Shown: positions 23,750 through 34,573 of the stretch, piece by piece
Layout of the letters: each line of letters opens with the position of its first letter
How positions within the stretch are numbered: the stretch's first letter is position 1
Assembly: GCA_022478985.1 (NCBI GenBank)
Contig: JAKSZP010000177.1
Span: 1 to 64,000, forward strand
DNA from: Massospora cicadina
Lineage: Eukaryota; Entomophthoromycota; Entomophthoromycetes; Entomophthorales; Entomophthoraceae
DNA length: 64,000 nucleotides
Direction: 5' to 3'
Notes under the pieces: model-generated
Told to the model about the DNA's origin: nothing
The model's input: only the letters and a program-made list of their open reading frames with translations
Database searches by the model: none
Position numbers and translations under genes: made by a program

Positions 23750-24640
23750 TTGAGTTGAAGAACTTAGAACATGATGTCCTATGAAGATGTTTCCAATTTT
23801 GGAAATAATTACTGAATGAAGTAACAAAGATAGAGCGTGAAGTGGATCACGTTCAGTGGCATTCACCCAGCTCAGAAGTGGAGCTCCAAGTGAAGCAAAT
23901 GAAAGATACTAAAGTTTAGGTCATGGACTTGCAGCCTATATATGGAACTATTTAGAGCTGCAAGGAAACCAGTTCCACCAGACATCTGCTTGAGATGAAG
24001 AGTATCAGCAGGGCCAACTTGGGTTGAAATTGGGTTCACTGGAAATAGTCCTGAGGAACAGCAGGATCAACTCAGGTTAAAAATTGGATCCGCTTTAAAT
24101 AGTCCTGAGGAGAAAGTGTTTAGATGAGGCATTGGATGAAATAGGAAGCAATCAATCCGGAGAATTGGATTGCCATACCAATGAAGATATGAAGACAAAA
24201 ACAGGAAATGATTAATCCAAGCTAGTGGAGAAAATCATTTGACTCAATAACACTCAACCAATGATCAGAAGTTGCTGGAGACATGTTTATTAATTTATGA
24301 GAAATTAAATGAAGCTAACGAGGCCAGAACAACCTGTGTAATTAAGGATAGCCACAAAGGCTAAAAATCATTTTCAGGAGAAAAACGATCTAAACAATTG
24401 GATGAAACTGTTGCCTAATGAGATAAGAGGATCCAAAGCATCAGTTGCCAAAATAAGGGATGAAATTAGGACCTGTTGTACGAATCACCAGTTGGGAATA
24501 AAGGCCTAATATTCAAGAGTATTGCCAAAAGTCAGCAAGTTTAGTCTATACGTGAAGAAACAGTGCTGCTGGTCATATAGTGAAGAAGGTTAATACAAGT
24601 CAGAAGTATTGAGCCTAAGGGAAAATAGTTGCAATGTTCC
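23750..24640 (+). pseudogene. Decayed Gag region of element F
   Basis: By position this is Gag. All frames are full of stops, the sequence is purine-rich, and I found neither a CCHC knuckle nor a Gly-X-Y tract. A short repeat (GTTGAAATTGGGTTCACTGG against GGTTAAAAATTGGATCCGCT, about 24022 and 24075, each followed by a near-identical AATAGTCCTGAGGA) lies inside it. The assignment rests only on location between the primer-binding site and pol. Confidence 0.4.
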
Positions 24641-24850
24641 CAGCGGACCTCTGAACCATTAAATGGTTATGTCCTGAGATTTTGGTCAAGTCCCAGAAGG
24701 GGACAACTGAACCAAATGGTTGGTTAAATCTTAAGAGGATAAGATTTTGAACCATGATAACTGGTAGGTTTAAGTATCTAGGACCCAGTTTGGATTAAGG
24801 AAAAAAGAAGGGCCTCTGAGCCTCTTTGCAGGTTGCAAGTCCCATTGCAA
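24640..24850 (+). repeat. Four-unit repeat cassette, copy upstream of F pol
   Basis: Four imperfect units, each opening like GGACCTCTGAACC and closing like GGTTAAGTCC. The third unit contains AACTGGTAGGTTTAAGTATC and GACCCAGTTTGG. The same four units in the same order lie at 26985-27205, after integrase. No coding role is seen. Confidence 0.65.
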
Positions 24851-25039
24851 AAGAAAAATACAAAAAATTATACAAAAGATATAAGAATTTAAAAAATCGA
24901 TTTTTATGGTTTATGAGTTTCAAACCTAAGAAGTGAAGAGAAATCCTTATGGCCAAACTGAGGAAATTCCATCCTTGATGAGATGAAATTATCGGCCAGG
25001 GTAACTGAAAGTATCAACCTAGTGGTTGATTAAGAGCAA

Positions 25040-25850
25040 CTCACTGATATGACGGAAGGCCAGAAAGAGGAGATGCTTGAATTGTATCAGGGAGTATTTG
25101 CCCAAACAATGACCATGATTTGGAATGCATGAGAGATGTGATCCACAAGGTCAATACTGGGGAAAATCTGCTGATCAGGATGAAATGAGATTGCTGGCAT
25201 GAGTTGCCAAGAGAAACAATCTACTAGAAAATTTATTTAGGACTTCACTCAAATAGCTGAGCCATTATTCCATTTATTGAAGGATCCAAAAAAGGGATTA
25301 ATATGGAATGAAGAGGCCAAGGATTCCTTTGATGAGCTACGCCAGTATTTAATTGATTCGCCAGTTCTGAAATATCCAAATCTTGATCAGGAGTTTATTA
25401 TTTAAACTGATGCTTTGTTGACAGCAATCAGTGCCATACTAAGCCAAGTAGACAAACTTGGGGACAAACATCTGGTGGCATATGTGAGCTGGACACTCTC
25501 AGCCGCTGAGAGGAACTACACTGTGACTGAGAGGGAATGCCTTGCGGTCATTTATGAATGCAAGCAGTTTTGGGTGTACACCCACAAAATGCACTTTAAA
25601 GTGGTGACGGACCACTCTTCACTGCATTGGCTGCACAATTTAAGAGAGCCAGAAGGATGACTGGCCAATGGGCACTTAAGCTCCAGACTTATGATTATGA
25701 GATTGTCCACTGAGCGGGGGCCTCTCACCAGAACGCAGATGGCTTATCGCAGTTACCAATGTACAGATGGTATACCCGCAGGTGGATGAGCTATTCCAGA
25801 GAATGGTCAATGAAAAAATTGGGAACGAGCCCTGAGAAATTCAAGGTGTG
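25040..25850 (+). pseudogene. RT remnant with deleted catalytic core, and RNase H, of element F
   Basis: The region just before the RT core is recognisable at 25050-25180 (GQKEEMLELYQGVFAQ, then HKVNTG in another frame). Next, at about 25230, the frame already reads FTQIAEPLFHLLKDPKKGL, which belongs after the RT palm and thumb. The fingers and the YxDD-containing palm, normally over 500 bp, are missing. RNase H is then well kept at 25415-25660: LLTAISAILSQVDKLG, NYTVTERECLAVIYECKQF and FKVVTDHSSLHWLHNLREPE. The element therefore lacks its own RT activity, either through a deletion in this copy or as an inherited trait of a non-autonomous lineage. Confidence 0.8.
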
Positions 25851-25859
25851 TTTTAGAAA

Positions 25860-27000
25860 GCGATGGAAAACACCAAGACCATGGATGGACAAGTATTTAA
25901 GACGATCATCAGGAAGCAGTTATTATTCCTGAAACCATCAGAAAGAGCAGCTATAGTGCAAGCAGCTCACAAAGTTGTTGGGCATGGAAACCTGAGGAAA
26001 ACAACTGATCATATTCACCCATACTATTACTTGGAAATCATCAAATACGATGTTGCAGATTATCTAGTTTGTTGTGTGGAGTGCCAGCTGCACAAACCAC
26101 ATAAGAATACAACTGGATACTGACTGGTCCGCCCTGGATTTGCTTGGCACATGGTATCCATCGATGTGATGGGACCGCTGATGATGAGCACAGGGGGAGT
26201 CAAGTACATTATAGTTGCCATAGATCATCTGATGAGATGGTTGAGATGAAGGCCCTAACGAAAGTAGATGCTACCAGTACTGTGAGGTTCACACTGGAGC
26301 AAGTAGTATACTGGCATGGATGTCTTCAGGTCCTGCTTAATGACAATGGGACCAACTTCACATCTCATGTGATCCTGAGATTGAATGAGATTATGGGGAT
26401 CAGAGGAGTCATGTCAATACCTTACCAGCCAGAGATGAAAATACTGGTAGAATGAGTGAATTGAATGCAGGCTATGATGCTGAGGAAGCTGGTCACAGGA
26501 AGAACTTCCGTGTGGGGAATGTACCTGAGCTTAGTGACGTTTGCCTACAATATAGTCATCATATGGTGACGGGAAAGATGCCATTTGAGTTATTATATGG
26601 AAGAAAGACCTTGTTGCCACCAATTTTATATTTGGTGGTGGAACCTATGTCAGGGATGAGTACTGAGCAATATTTGAACTGACTGATGAGTATCCTGTTA
26701 ATATGCAATTGCAAGCATTTGATACAACATTGAAGGAAAGGATATGAGCGAAATTGATGGATGATAAAAACTGACTGGCCTTAGCAGAATATCAAATAGG
26801 GGAAAGAGTCGCCTATTGTGATATGCATGGTTTTGGAAGAAGAAACAAACTAGATGTGTTGTTGCGGTCCATTTGAAGTGTTCGCCAAGACATTGACTGA
26901 TTCCTACTTCATCAAGAATCTCTTGGATGGAAGAGTTGTGAATCAATTCCATGCTAAGTATCTAAAGAGATGGACCAATGAAAATAATAAAAGAGTTCCC
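25860..27000 (+). pseudogene. Integrase of element F
   Basis: Open stretches are 25863-26123, 26144-26455 and 26452-26682. The zinc-binding HHCC domain reads AHKVVGHGNLRKTTDHI and CCVECQLHKP. The core has MVSIDVMGPL (first Asp, in a second frame), then [15 protein letters not shown] with the second Asp, then a region around 26430-26460 where the third acidic residue would fall at a frame break. A C-terminal part near 26870-26960 reads ILDGRVVNQFHAKYLKR-like sequence in another frame. No chromodomain follows. Three or so frameshifts or stops inactivate it. Confidence 0.8.
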
Positions 27001-27205
27001 AAAAGACTGATGAACCATTAAGTTGGTCATGTCCTGATGAGTAGATCAAGTCCGAAAAAAAAACCTCTGAACCAATCTAGATGGTTAAGTATAAAGAAAG
27101 GACCTCTGAGCCATGGAAAACTGGTAGGTTTAAGTACCCAGGACCCAGTTTGGGGGAAAAGATGGACCGCTGAACCAAAACAAGGTCAAGTCTCATAGTA
27201 AAAAA
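26985..27205 (+). repeat. Four-unit repeat cassette, copy downstream of F pol
   Basis: Same four units as 24640-24850. The clearest match is AACTGGTAGGTTTAAGTACC and GACCCAGTTTGG at 27119-27152. The two copies are about 2.35 kb apart and bracket the surviving pol genes. Confidence 0.65.
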
Positions 27206-27421
27206 GAAGAAAAAATTGATAAAAGATACTGAGGGAAAATTATTACAAACTGCATAGATAAAAAAAGCTGATATATTTATAATTTTTATTTTTTTATTGA
27301 TCATCCTTGGTATGGGGATGATTCCACCTATGTCACCTCTTGGGGGAGGGAGGATGAATTGCAGTAGGAATAAACAGCCCATCAAAATTGATATGCAATT
27401 GGATGCTAGTGAGGGTGAGAC

Positions 27422-28535
27422 CTACACAAAACCACATTTGTTGAGCAGACGCCGACCCTGAGAAAAAGTGACTGAGGGAAGGGAAATTAAGATGTTGGAG
27501 GAAGCCAATTGCAAAATTCTGGAGCAGGGAGGAAAGCAGCAGTATAAAAAGAGGCAATTGGTGAATAACACTGAGAAATCCTGATATGGCACTGGAGCCA
27601 GAAGATTAGTCCTGAGCGCCTGCTGATGGGCTTCATCAAGGACACCAGACATATGGGCCAGCAACAAAGAAGGGATGCTTGATGGGAATTTTCAAATCAT
27701 GCCCCCTATCAACGCCATCAGTGGAAGATACCAATGGAGAGCTCCGGAGAAGAGATAGTTGTGCAGAGAGCAGATTGCATCCTGCAAGTGGTGACTATGG
27801 GCTTCACAGAAGCTAAAGCTGAACAAATGGTGGAAACCAGGTGAGGCTGGAAGCTTTGTGGACCAACTTTGAAGAACTTGGACAGCAAAGTGAAGAGCAT
27901 AAGCAGCAGTATCCCAATGCAGAAGGTTATCAAGATCAGAGGGATTAAGCGCTAAAGTCAAAGCCTTGGTGACTTGGGCCTGGAGTTCAGCATAGGGGAG
28001 CTCGAAGTGAATACTGTTACCAATGGTGAGCTTGGTAAGCCAGAACAGCAGGTTTGTAATATTGTCCAAGTCAGAAGAGAAACTCAGGAAGCAGGTCTGA
28101 TCCAGCAATAAACAAGCGATCAAGAGCAAATGGCATAATCTCTGGAGCATCTACAACAATGGTTGGTGCATCAGCCAAAGGAGCCAAATCCAGGAGAGTT
28201 TCAAAGTCCAACTCTGGAATTGAAAGCAGAGGAAGAATCAGCTGAGAGTTGTTTAAAATGATTGCAAGCCTGGTTTTGGAGGGATTAGTTACCATTTTCA
28301 GTAATTTGACAGAAGGACTAGCCGCTGGTGCCAGACTAGGCGTATGAGTCCTGGAAGGATCATAGAAGAGGTTCCTCCGAGCATCTTGACTCATCTGGTA
28401 GAAGAGTTGGAGGTCTTGATCAGACAAACTATTCAGAAGCTGCTGGTATCGCAACTCAGAATTCAACATATGAGCTGGACAAGAGGGGGATGTCAGACTT
28501 ACATGTAAGTTGACATTATGCACTTTATAATCCAT
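27422..28535 (-). CDS. Antisense open frame of unknown function inside element F
   Basis: On the strand opposite to gag-pol, 28071-28535 is open for 154 codons from an ATG, and 27422-28150 is open in a second frame with a single stop (27692-27694). The two overlap, so one frameshift plus one stop separate them from a frame of about 370 codons. Composition is protein-like: alternating hydrophobic and charged segments such as YQQLLNSLSDQDLQLFYQMS, LLSIPELDFETLLDLAPLAD and YAELQAQVTKALTLALNPSD. Mainly alpha-helical, no signal peptide, no clear membrane span, no motif I know. The sense strand here has no long frame. Antisense ORFs after integrase are known in some plant Gypsy lineages; similarity to those is not claimed. 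It could be a captured gene fragment. Confidence 0.45.
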
Positions 28536-29032
28536 TAAGCTCCAATTTCTGAGAAATTAATCTCAAAATTAGTGAGATAAGCTCTCCAAGGGAAGAATTA
28601 AGAATGACTTATGCCAAGAGGTTATGAGAGAAATAACAAGGGCGAATAAAAATAAGTATTCTTAATTGAGCCGCAAAATGAACATTGATGGCAAGAGCCT
28701 CCTGTCTAGGATGAGGAGAAAATCAGGAAATCAAGGATGCCAGACCAAGAATCCTGTATATGACAGCGGATCATATGCCCTGATGGGGGAAAACCAGATC
28801 CTAGGACTAATATCATAATGAGTAAATTGATCAGCCCAGAACAACAGTAGATTGTGGGGACTATGCTCTGAGAAGGTGGTACTGAGGAGGAAGAGGAAGA
28901 GCACTGTATGCTGAAGGTCATCCTGAGCAGCATTAAGTATTGATATATGTACTCCACTTGAACCAATGAAGTATTTGACCAAGTGTCCAAAGTGGTGTTC
29001 TCATGTCTCAGTCCTTTTCTTGATGGAAATCT
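28536..29032 (-). other. Spacer between antisense frame and 3' LTR of element F
   Basis: Open minus-strand frames at 28731-28982 and 28706-29068 overlap each other. The first is in the same frame as 28071-28535 but is separated from it by several stops. It may be an upstream part of the antisense gene or chance. Confidence 0.3.
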
Positions 29033-29049
29033 AGGCAAGAGGGGGGATG
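29033..29049 (+). promoter_or_regulatory. Polypurine tract of element F
   Basis: AGGCAAGAGGGGGGATG directly precedes the 3' LTR start (29050). It is the usual plus-strand DNA primer of LTR elements. Confidence 0.75.
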
Positions 29050-30192
29050 TGTTAGAATTTTTGCCCATATTCCTAGCCTGCTAGATTACCAGGAATCGCC
29101 AGGGGAAAATTCCCTAAGGCAAAGTGCATTGAAATCAGTTGGCCCAAGTTTTGGAGTACTTACGTTTGGGGGGTTTTGGGATATTCGCCTGGTTGTATAC
29201 ATTGAAGATTTACTGGATGAATACATAATATCTCATCGGGAAGAGTTTCTGAAAAAATAGGGGCATCTGATAGTGATTAACTATCAGGTGTACCAATTAG
29301 ATTGGTCAGATTTCATCACCAACTGATTGGAGATGAATAGCAAGTTGCGAGGCGAGTGATGCCGCCTGCAACTAGAAAAAGATCAGTTGGTGCATGACCT
29401 GCCTTAATGGGTAATAAGTCCCATTACCTAAGCAGGTCGCTAGCCAAATATGGTTGGTTTTCTTGGATTGAGAGGAAAATGTTAGGGACACGTTTTCCAA
29501 CTCTTTCAGTTTTAGGTCTTGAGGATGTCCAATTATGGAATCTTAGCCAGTATGGGGAAGACCATCGCTGCTGAGATGAGGATGGGTATTAAATGGCAAT
29601 GGCTGCCGTTTCATCAAAGAGGTGTCAACTGAGGGTTAGATGACCAAATCTCAACTATAAATTCCCTAGGGTACACTATAATAAAAAAGAAATAATTATG
29701 AGAACATAGTTATATAGTTCTAAGTTATTCATTTGAGATATAGTTTAAAGAGTAAGCTATCATCAGCTTCCATTGTGCTGTTCTGTCTCAAGGATATTAT
29801 TGCTGTGTGCAATAATTGGAAGACTTTTAGAGAAAAGAGTAAAGATCTGAGAGGGAATCTAGAGAATAAGGAGTTACAATTGAGGATAGCTGCCTACTGT
29901 GTGTTGGACTGAAGAGACTGTCACCAGGGTATCTTAGCAAAGATCAGGATGGACAGATCAAGGGAACGAATCCCTACAAGTATGACATCACAAGTATTTA
30001 ATTGGGAATACTGGCCAAGCGTTGGGCCGAAGTATAATAATTCATACTCAACTACAGAAAATAGTCATCATACTATCATTAAATGATAATATACTATACA
30101 ACGTGATGAGTGCACAATGAAACTGAACCTGTGTAGTAAAAAAGGTTACTAGGGTTGTTGCCAATAATAACCTGATCTAGTAAATTTTCACA
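29050..30192 (+). repeat. 3' LTR of element F
   Basis: Partner of 22579-23725; starts TGTTAGAAT, ends TTTTCACA, and is followed by the GCACA duplication at 30193-30197. Confidence 0.92.
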
Positions 30193-31228
30193 GCACATGA
30201 CTGAGTAGCATGGGGCAGTGAAAATGACTTAGAAATGGCTTAAGAAACAATGCTTTTGGGATCAGATGATCAAGACCATCCAGGAAGTTCAAGAGGCAAG
30301 TTTTACTTGCCATACAAAAGATTTTGCTATCACTTCAGTACCAATATTCATTTGTGACTCCGCCAAGTCCATTTAATGTTTTCAGCATAGATGTAGTGGG
30401 ACTTTTGCTCACCAGTTTACATGGGAACAATTATATCATATTAGCTGTGAATCATTTGAACAAATGAGTTAAAGCAATTTCTGTTTCAGCTGCCACCACA
30501 AAAGCCACGAGCATATTTCTTATCTAAACCGTTTTCAATCAGCATGGATGCCCACAAACTTTACTTTTAGACAATGGGCTAAACTTCGCCTTACAGGTAT
30601 TCCAAGAACTAACTTTTGTTTTGGGACCAACTTAAGTTTCACCATCCCCTGTAATCCCTCATCCAATGGGGCGGTGGAACGTTCTAACAAGGCACTTGTA
30701 TCTATCATACAGAATATAGCCGCCTCTGACCATACATGCTAAAACCACTATCTACTCAGCGCTTTGCTTGCTTACTGGATAATTTACCATTGAACAATCA
30801 GAATACCCTTTTGAAGCTTTATATGGGCGTACACCTTGGCTGCCAAATAGCGTTCATCATATACTCAATTCCTCCATGCCTTAGAGCTTTAATATGACAA
30901 TGACGGTCTTAGATGATGAGATTATCTAGCTTTAAGCCCTTGCCACTCAGGAAATTGTCACCACCACAGAAAAGGAGATATCCCAATTCATTGTCAGCTA
31001 GCCCTCCTTACCAACTTTCCAGGTAGGCAACTCAATCCTCTTCTATCACCATTGACGAGGAGGTCAACAGAACTAGCTTAATATTTTTTGGTCTGGACCC
31101 TACTGGGTCATTCATAAGGTGAACTCTAAAAGCTTCATTGATGTTGTCACTCTAGGGAAAGTGGTAAACCAAGTCTATGGACAATTCCTACAGCCCTATA
31201 TTCCCCTCTGATAGGACCTTGAGGGGTG
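30193..31228 (+). pseudogene. Integrase of element A
   Basis: Resumes the A polyprotein right after F; the first five bases repeat GCACA. Early text near 30215-30290 fits the WLKKQCFWDQMIKTIQ zinc-finger neighbourhood. The core appears in the open frame 30548-30742 and its neighbours: LLLDNGLNF (second Asp, in another frame), then NPSSNGAVERSNKALVSIIQ with the third acidic residue of D-D-E. The tail near 31090-31210 has a YWVIHKVNSKSFIDVVTLGK-type C-terminal fold. 31219-31228 contains GAGGGG, the polypurine tract. Several frameshifts are present. Confidence 0.75.
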
Positions 31229-31713
31229 TGTTTTTGGGATTTGAGATAACAAGCGAGTTGATATCCCTTCACCTGAATCAAGCCCCAATAAGTCAACTCT
31301 CAAGCTCTTAAAATCAAAAATCGTCTTTGAAAGCATCAATGGGAAATTCAATCAGGAAGAATCAAGTGAATGAAAATTGATGGAAAATGCCTTCAGGAAT
31401 TGCACCTCTTCTTTACAAATCTTAAAAGGTGAAACTTCTAACAATGCAGTCATGAGGATGACGTCAGCAAAGAACAATGAAGGAGTCAACTTGGCATTTG
31501 ATCCAGAAGGATGTAGAAGATCCTGATTATATGGGGCAATGGAGGTCCTCTCAGCATCATGTCTTCATATGCAATATAAATATTGAAACTTTTTAATCAG
31601 TAAATTAGTCTATTTGACCCATATTTTCATCTCCATTGACCTTTACGCTAAGTTTACAGCTTTGAGACTCATTTTGAACCTTGACTAAATTATAGAGAAC
31701 TGTTAAGCTGACA
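31229..31713 (+). repeat. 3' LTR of element A
   Basis: Partner of 17504-17986. Starts TGTTTTTGGGATTTGAGATA, preceded by a G-rich polypurine tract, and ends AGCTGACA. Confidence 0.8.
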
Positions 31714-34289
31714 CTATTATTATATATATCTTCTTATTGATTTGATCAATATATAAGACAAAGCGTTGATCATAATACTTTTGGAAACTATTATTTTGAC
31801 TATGATAAAAATATGCTTTTATATACTTGATATAGATGAAGAAGTTATTTTTCTGTCATATTATATCTAGAGATCTAAAATATTTGCATAACACATTTTT
31901 GTTTTTTATTTGCAGATGACATAGATGTAATATGCAAACTTTGTCATATAATATTTACAGATTAATTTATTAATCTTTTGACTTATATGTCCTTATTATA
32001 CACCTAATACATGGTTATATATATAAATTACTCAATTTTCACATGCAAGCCAATAAAAACCTATAACCTTAATAACTTTACACGCTTTTAGTAATCATTA
32101 TCAGTATAAAGGACAAACTGTCTTCTATTTTTAGAAATCTCACTTTAATTATACTTCATATGAAATTTTTTTCGACATTATCAAAACTAAAATTATCTTA
32201 TGTTTATTACAATCATTGTTGCACATAGACATCAAGTTTAATATATGAATCATTTTTACTGATAAAGAAAACAATGTTATATGAAAAGTTTACTAACATA
32301 TTTTTATATGAGATTAAGGGATTTAAGGTAGCTTGCATGTACTCAGTCAACCAAATGAAAATTTTTATATTATAAAATGTACTAAGCTCATTTTATTTGG
32401 CAGGAAAATGAAGTTTTTATTTGATAAATTTTGACAAACACTTTAATGTATATGCAGGTGATAAAGCAAGAATATCAGTATAATTTATAATAGCTATCCC
32501 AGCTAATGACTTTTCCAATTTCTCAGCCAAATTGTATTTGTATTAAGCCTTGATATCATTTTTAGACAAAAAATATACTAGCTTATTAACAGAGTTTTTT
32601 AAAACAAAAGATTTTGACTTATGATATTATAAAACATCTATCTTTATATATGGACACAAATAAGGACTTTCCAGGAAACTAATTTCAGGGTTATATTTAC
32701 AACTGTGTGAAAAAAGAGACTACATATATTTCTAGTGAGTAAATATTAAATAAAGCTATAATATATCCTACTAATTTAAATGGCAATGCCATTATTTCAA
32801 TAATAAGGTAGTAACTTATATTTAGTCTAAAGAAAACCATTAGATAGTTTTAAACTACACCATAAATCTATATGCGTCCATTATGTTTTATATTCCATTC
32901 AAGCCTGAATCTACTTGTAATAAGAACTATACTTATATGTGGCAAAGTATGCTCAGATGACAATATGACCTTATTTCAGATCTGTCATGTGCAAGTTTTG
33001 ACTGGGTTCCAGTATTTTTTTGAGTGGAATAACCTTTTCAATTATCAGCTTATAGTAAGACAGTTGATAGTACAAGATACTAAATTCTTCTATTCAATAA
33101 TAAAAGCTTGGTAAAAGTACACAAACTTCAAAAGATTAGAAGCATAATTTTCATACCTGAAACATATGGTTACTTTAATTTCTGATGTCAAATTTTTATC
33201 ACAGAATTTTTTTTGGCCTTTGATAGATTCAGTATGATCATTTGCCTAACATAATTAACTCAATTCCTTCATCTAAACGTTTTTAATCCTTTAGAAACTA
33301 AATTTTATCAAAGAATATTTTGTAGCATGATTGTTTATTTTAGTTTGATAAACACATTATCATGGCATTAAAAAGTTAAGACAACCTATAAATCTTATAG
33401 CCTGTAGGGAAAATGAGGATTTGAGGACATATGAGTTTGCAAATTTCTATCTTCTTATCTTTCACTTTATAGTATAGATCTAAAAAATGTTAAGCATCCC
33501 ACCATGCCAATCATCAAGTCTGAGCTTAAAACTGTATTTATAAGAAAGTATATATATATTATGACACATTAAAATAAATTATAACTCAACCAATAGTTTG
33601 ATAATTTTATCACAAACTTTAATGAACTGTTTGTACATAAAATATCTTAAAGACAGGGTAGCTTAGGATTTTTATGTTTTATGATAATCATAATCTAAGT
33701 TTCCATCAGATGAATCTCAGGTAAATTTAAAGGGGTGAAGCAAAGCCCCACTATATGCCACTTTGCAATTCTTTTGATGCATACTCCTTCAAAAATTACT
33801 CATTTACCCTCCACTAAACTTTACATGTTCAGTATCTACTTATTCAGGGGTGAATATTTTAATTTTTGTGAAAATTAGTTAAATCTAGTTAGTAAATGTT
33901 TTTATTTTTGCTATACTACAACCCTTTAAAATGATAGTTTATAAAGATTGGAACTACTCATCCAATCTCCACCAAACTATATATGTACATTATGTACATA
34001 TCCTGGGGTACACATTTTTATATTTAAAGTTCAAAAAGATATTTTTAACATATATAATGAGACAAATGAGAGATTAACAACGATCTTTCCAAGAAACTAT
34101 TAATAGGATCTCAAATGGAAGTATTAATGAGCTTAGTTATCAACTGTTATCTTCTCAATTTTTTGTTAATAATACTTAGGATTATTTTTATAAAAAGAAG
34201 TGTGCATAATGGCAAAAATACTGATAACAAAAAAAATAATTATAAAAAGTTGCATTAGAATTAACAACCAATTTCCTTAAAAAAGCTAT
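31714..34289. other. AT-rich spacer with one direct repeat
   Basis: Very AT-rich. The open frame at 32872-33114 has no recognisable motif. Apart from the repeat near 33796-34043, listed separately, I see nothing. Confidence 0.55.
33796..34043 (+). repeat. Direct repeat of about 90 bp, two diverged copies
   Basis: Copy 1 is about 33798-33885 and copy 2 about 33955-34043. Shared pattern: ACTCAT, CTCCAC, AAACT, ATGT, TAC then GGGGT and a run of A/T (CTCCACTAAACTTTACATGT against CTCCACCAAACTATATATGT). It lies a few hundred bases upstream of the helicase fragment. Confidence 0.5.
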
Positions 34290-34573
34290 GCATAACTTCT
34301 TAAAAGCCCTTGCTGCATCTTCTGATGAGGCCAAGGATTTTCATCTGAATTACGTCTATGTAAAGGAGCCAGAATATTTCAAGATGAAATCTTTGGGTGG
34401 CCAAGGGTCTCACAAATGGATCAGTTAGCACTATTACTGATATAATCTATACCCTTCTATTGAATATGAGGCTTATAGTGAAAATATGTTATTATGCATT
34501 CTTGTTCTGTTTGAAATATATACAGGTCTGCCTATTTATGAAAGAACAGTACCTATTGTGGCTATCACATCTT
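34290..34573 (+). pseudogene. PIF1-type helicase fragment, left part
   Basis: LFEIYTGLPIYERTVPIVAI (about 34510-34569) matches the conserved segment before motif VI in PIF1-like helicases, including those of Helitrons, where a YTGP...RTVPIVPIT sequence is typical. An open stretch upstream, about 34290-34425, reads FLKKAMHNFLKALAASSDEA, not assigned to a known motif. The frame is then cut by a GC-richer insert and continues at 35397. No Rep domain of a Helitron was found, so either a Helitron remnant or a cellular helicase fragment is possible. Confidence 0.6.

Larger units (their letters stand above)
22579..30192 (+). mobile_element. Gypsy LTR retrotransposon F, nested in element A
   Basis: A 7.6-kb element with LTRs of about 1.14 kb that are close to each other in sequence, a primer-binding site, a polypurine tract and an exact GCACA target duplication. 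It interrupts A between RNase H and integrase. Internally Gag is decayed, the RT core is deleted, RNase H and integrase are recognisable, and about 2 kb between integrase and the 3' LTR carries an antisense open frame. It is probably the youngest insertion here, but could not move by itself. Confidence 0.92.
17504..31713 (+). mobile_element. Gypsy LTR retrotransposon A, interrupted by element F
   Basis: LTRs of about 0.48 kb at 17504-17986 and 31229-31713 bound a plus-strand element that is about 6.6 kb without the 7.6-kb insert. Order: LTR, primer-binding site, Gag (collagen-like tract, knuckle), protease region, RT, RNase H, [element F], integrase, polypurine tract, LTR. The LTRs are clearly more diverged than those of F, as expected if A is the older host. 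A target duplication is not certain (CTATA near 17496 against CTATT at 31714). Confidence 0.88.
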
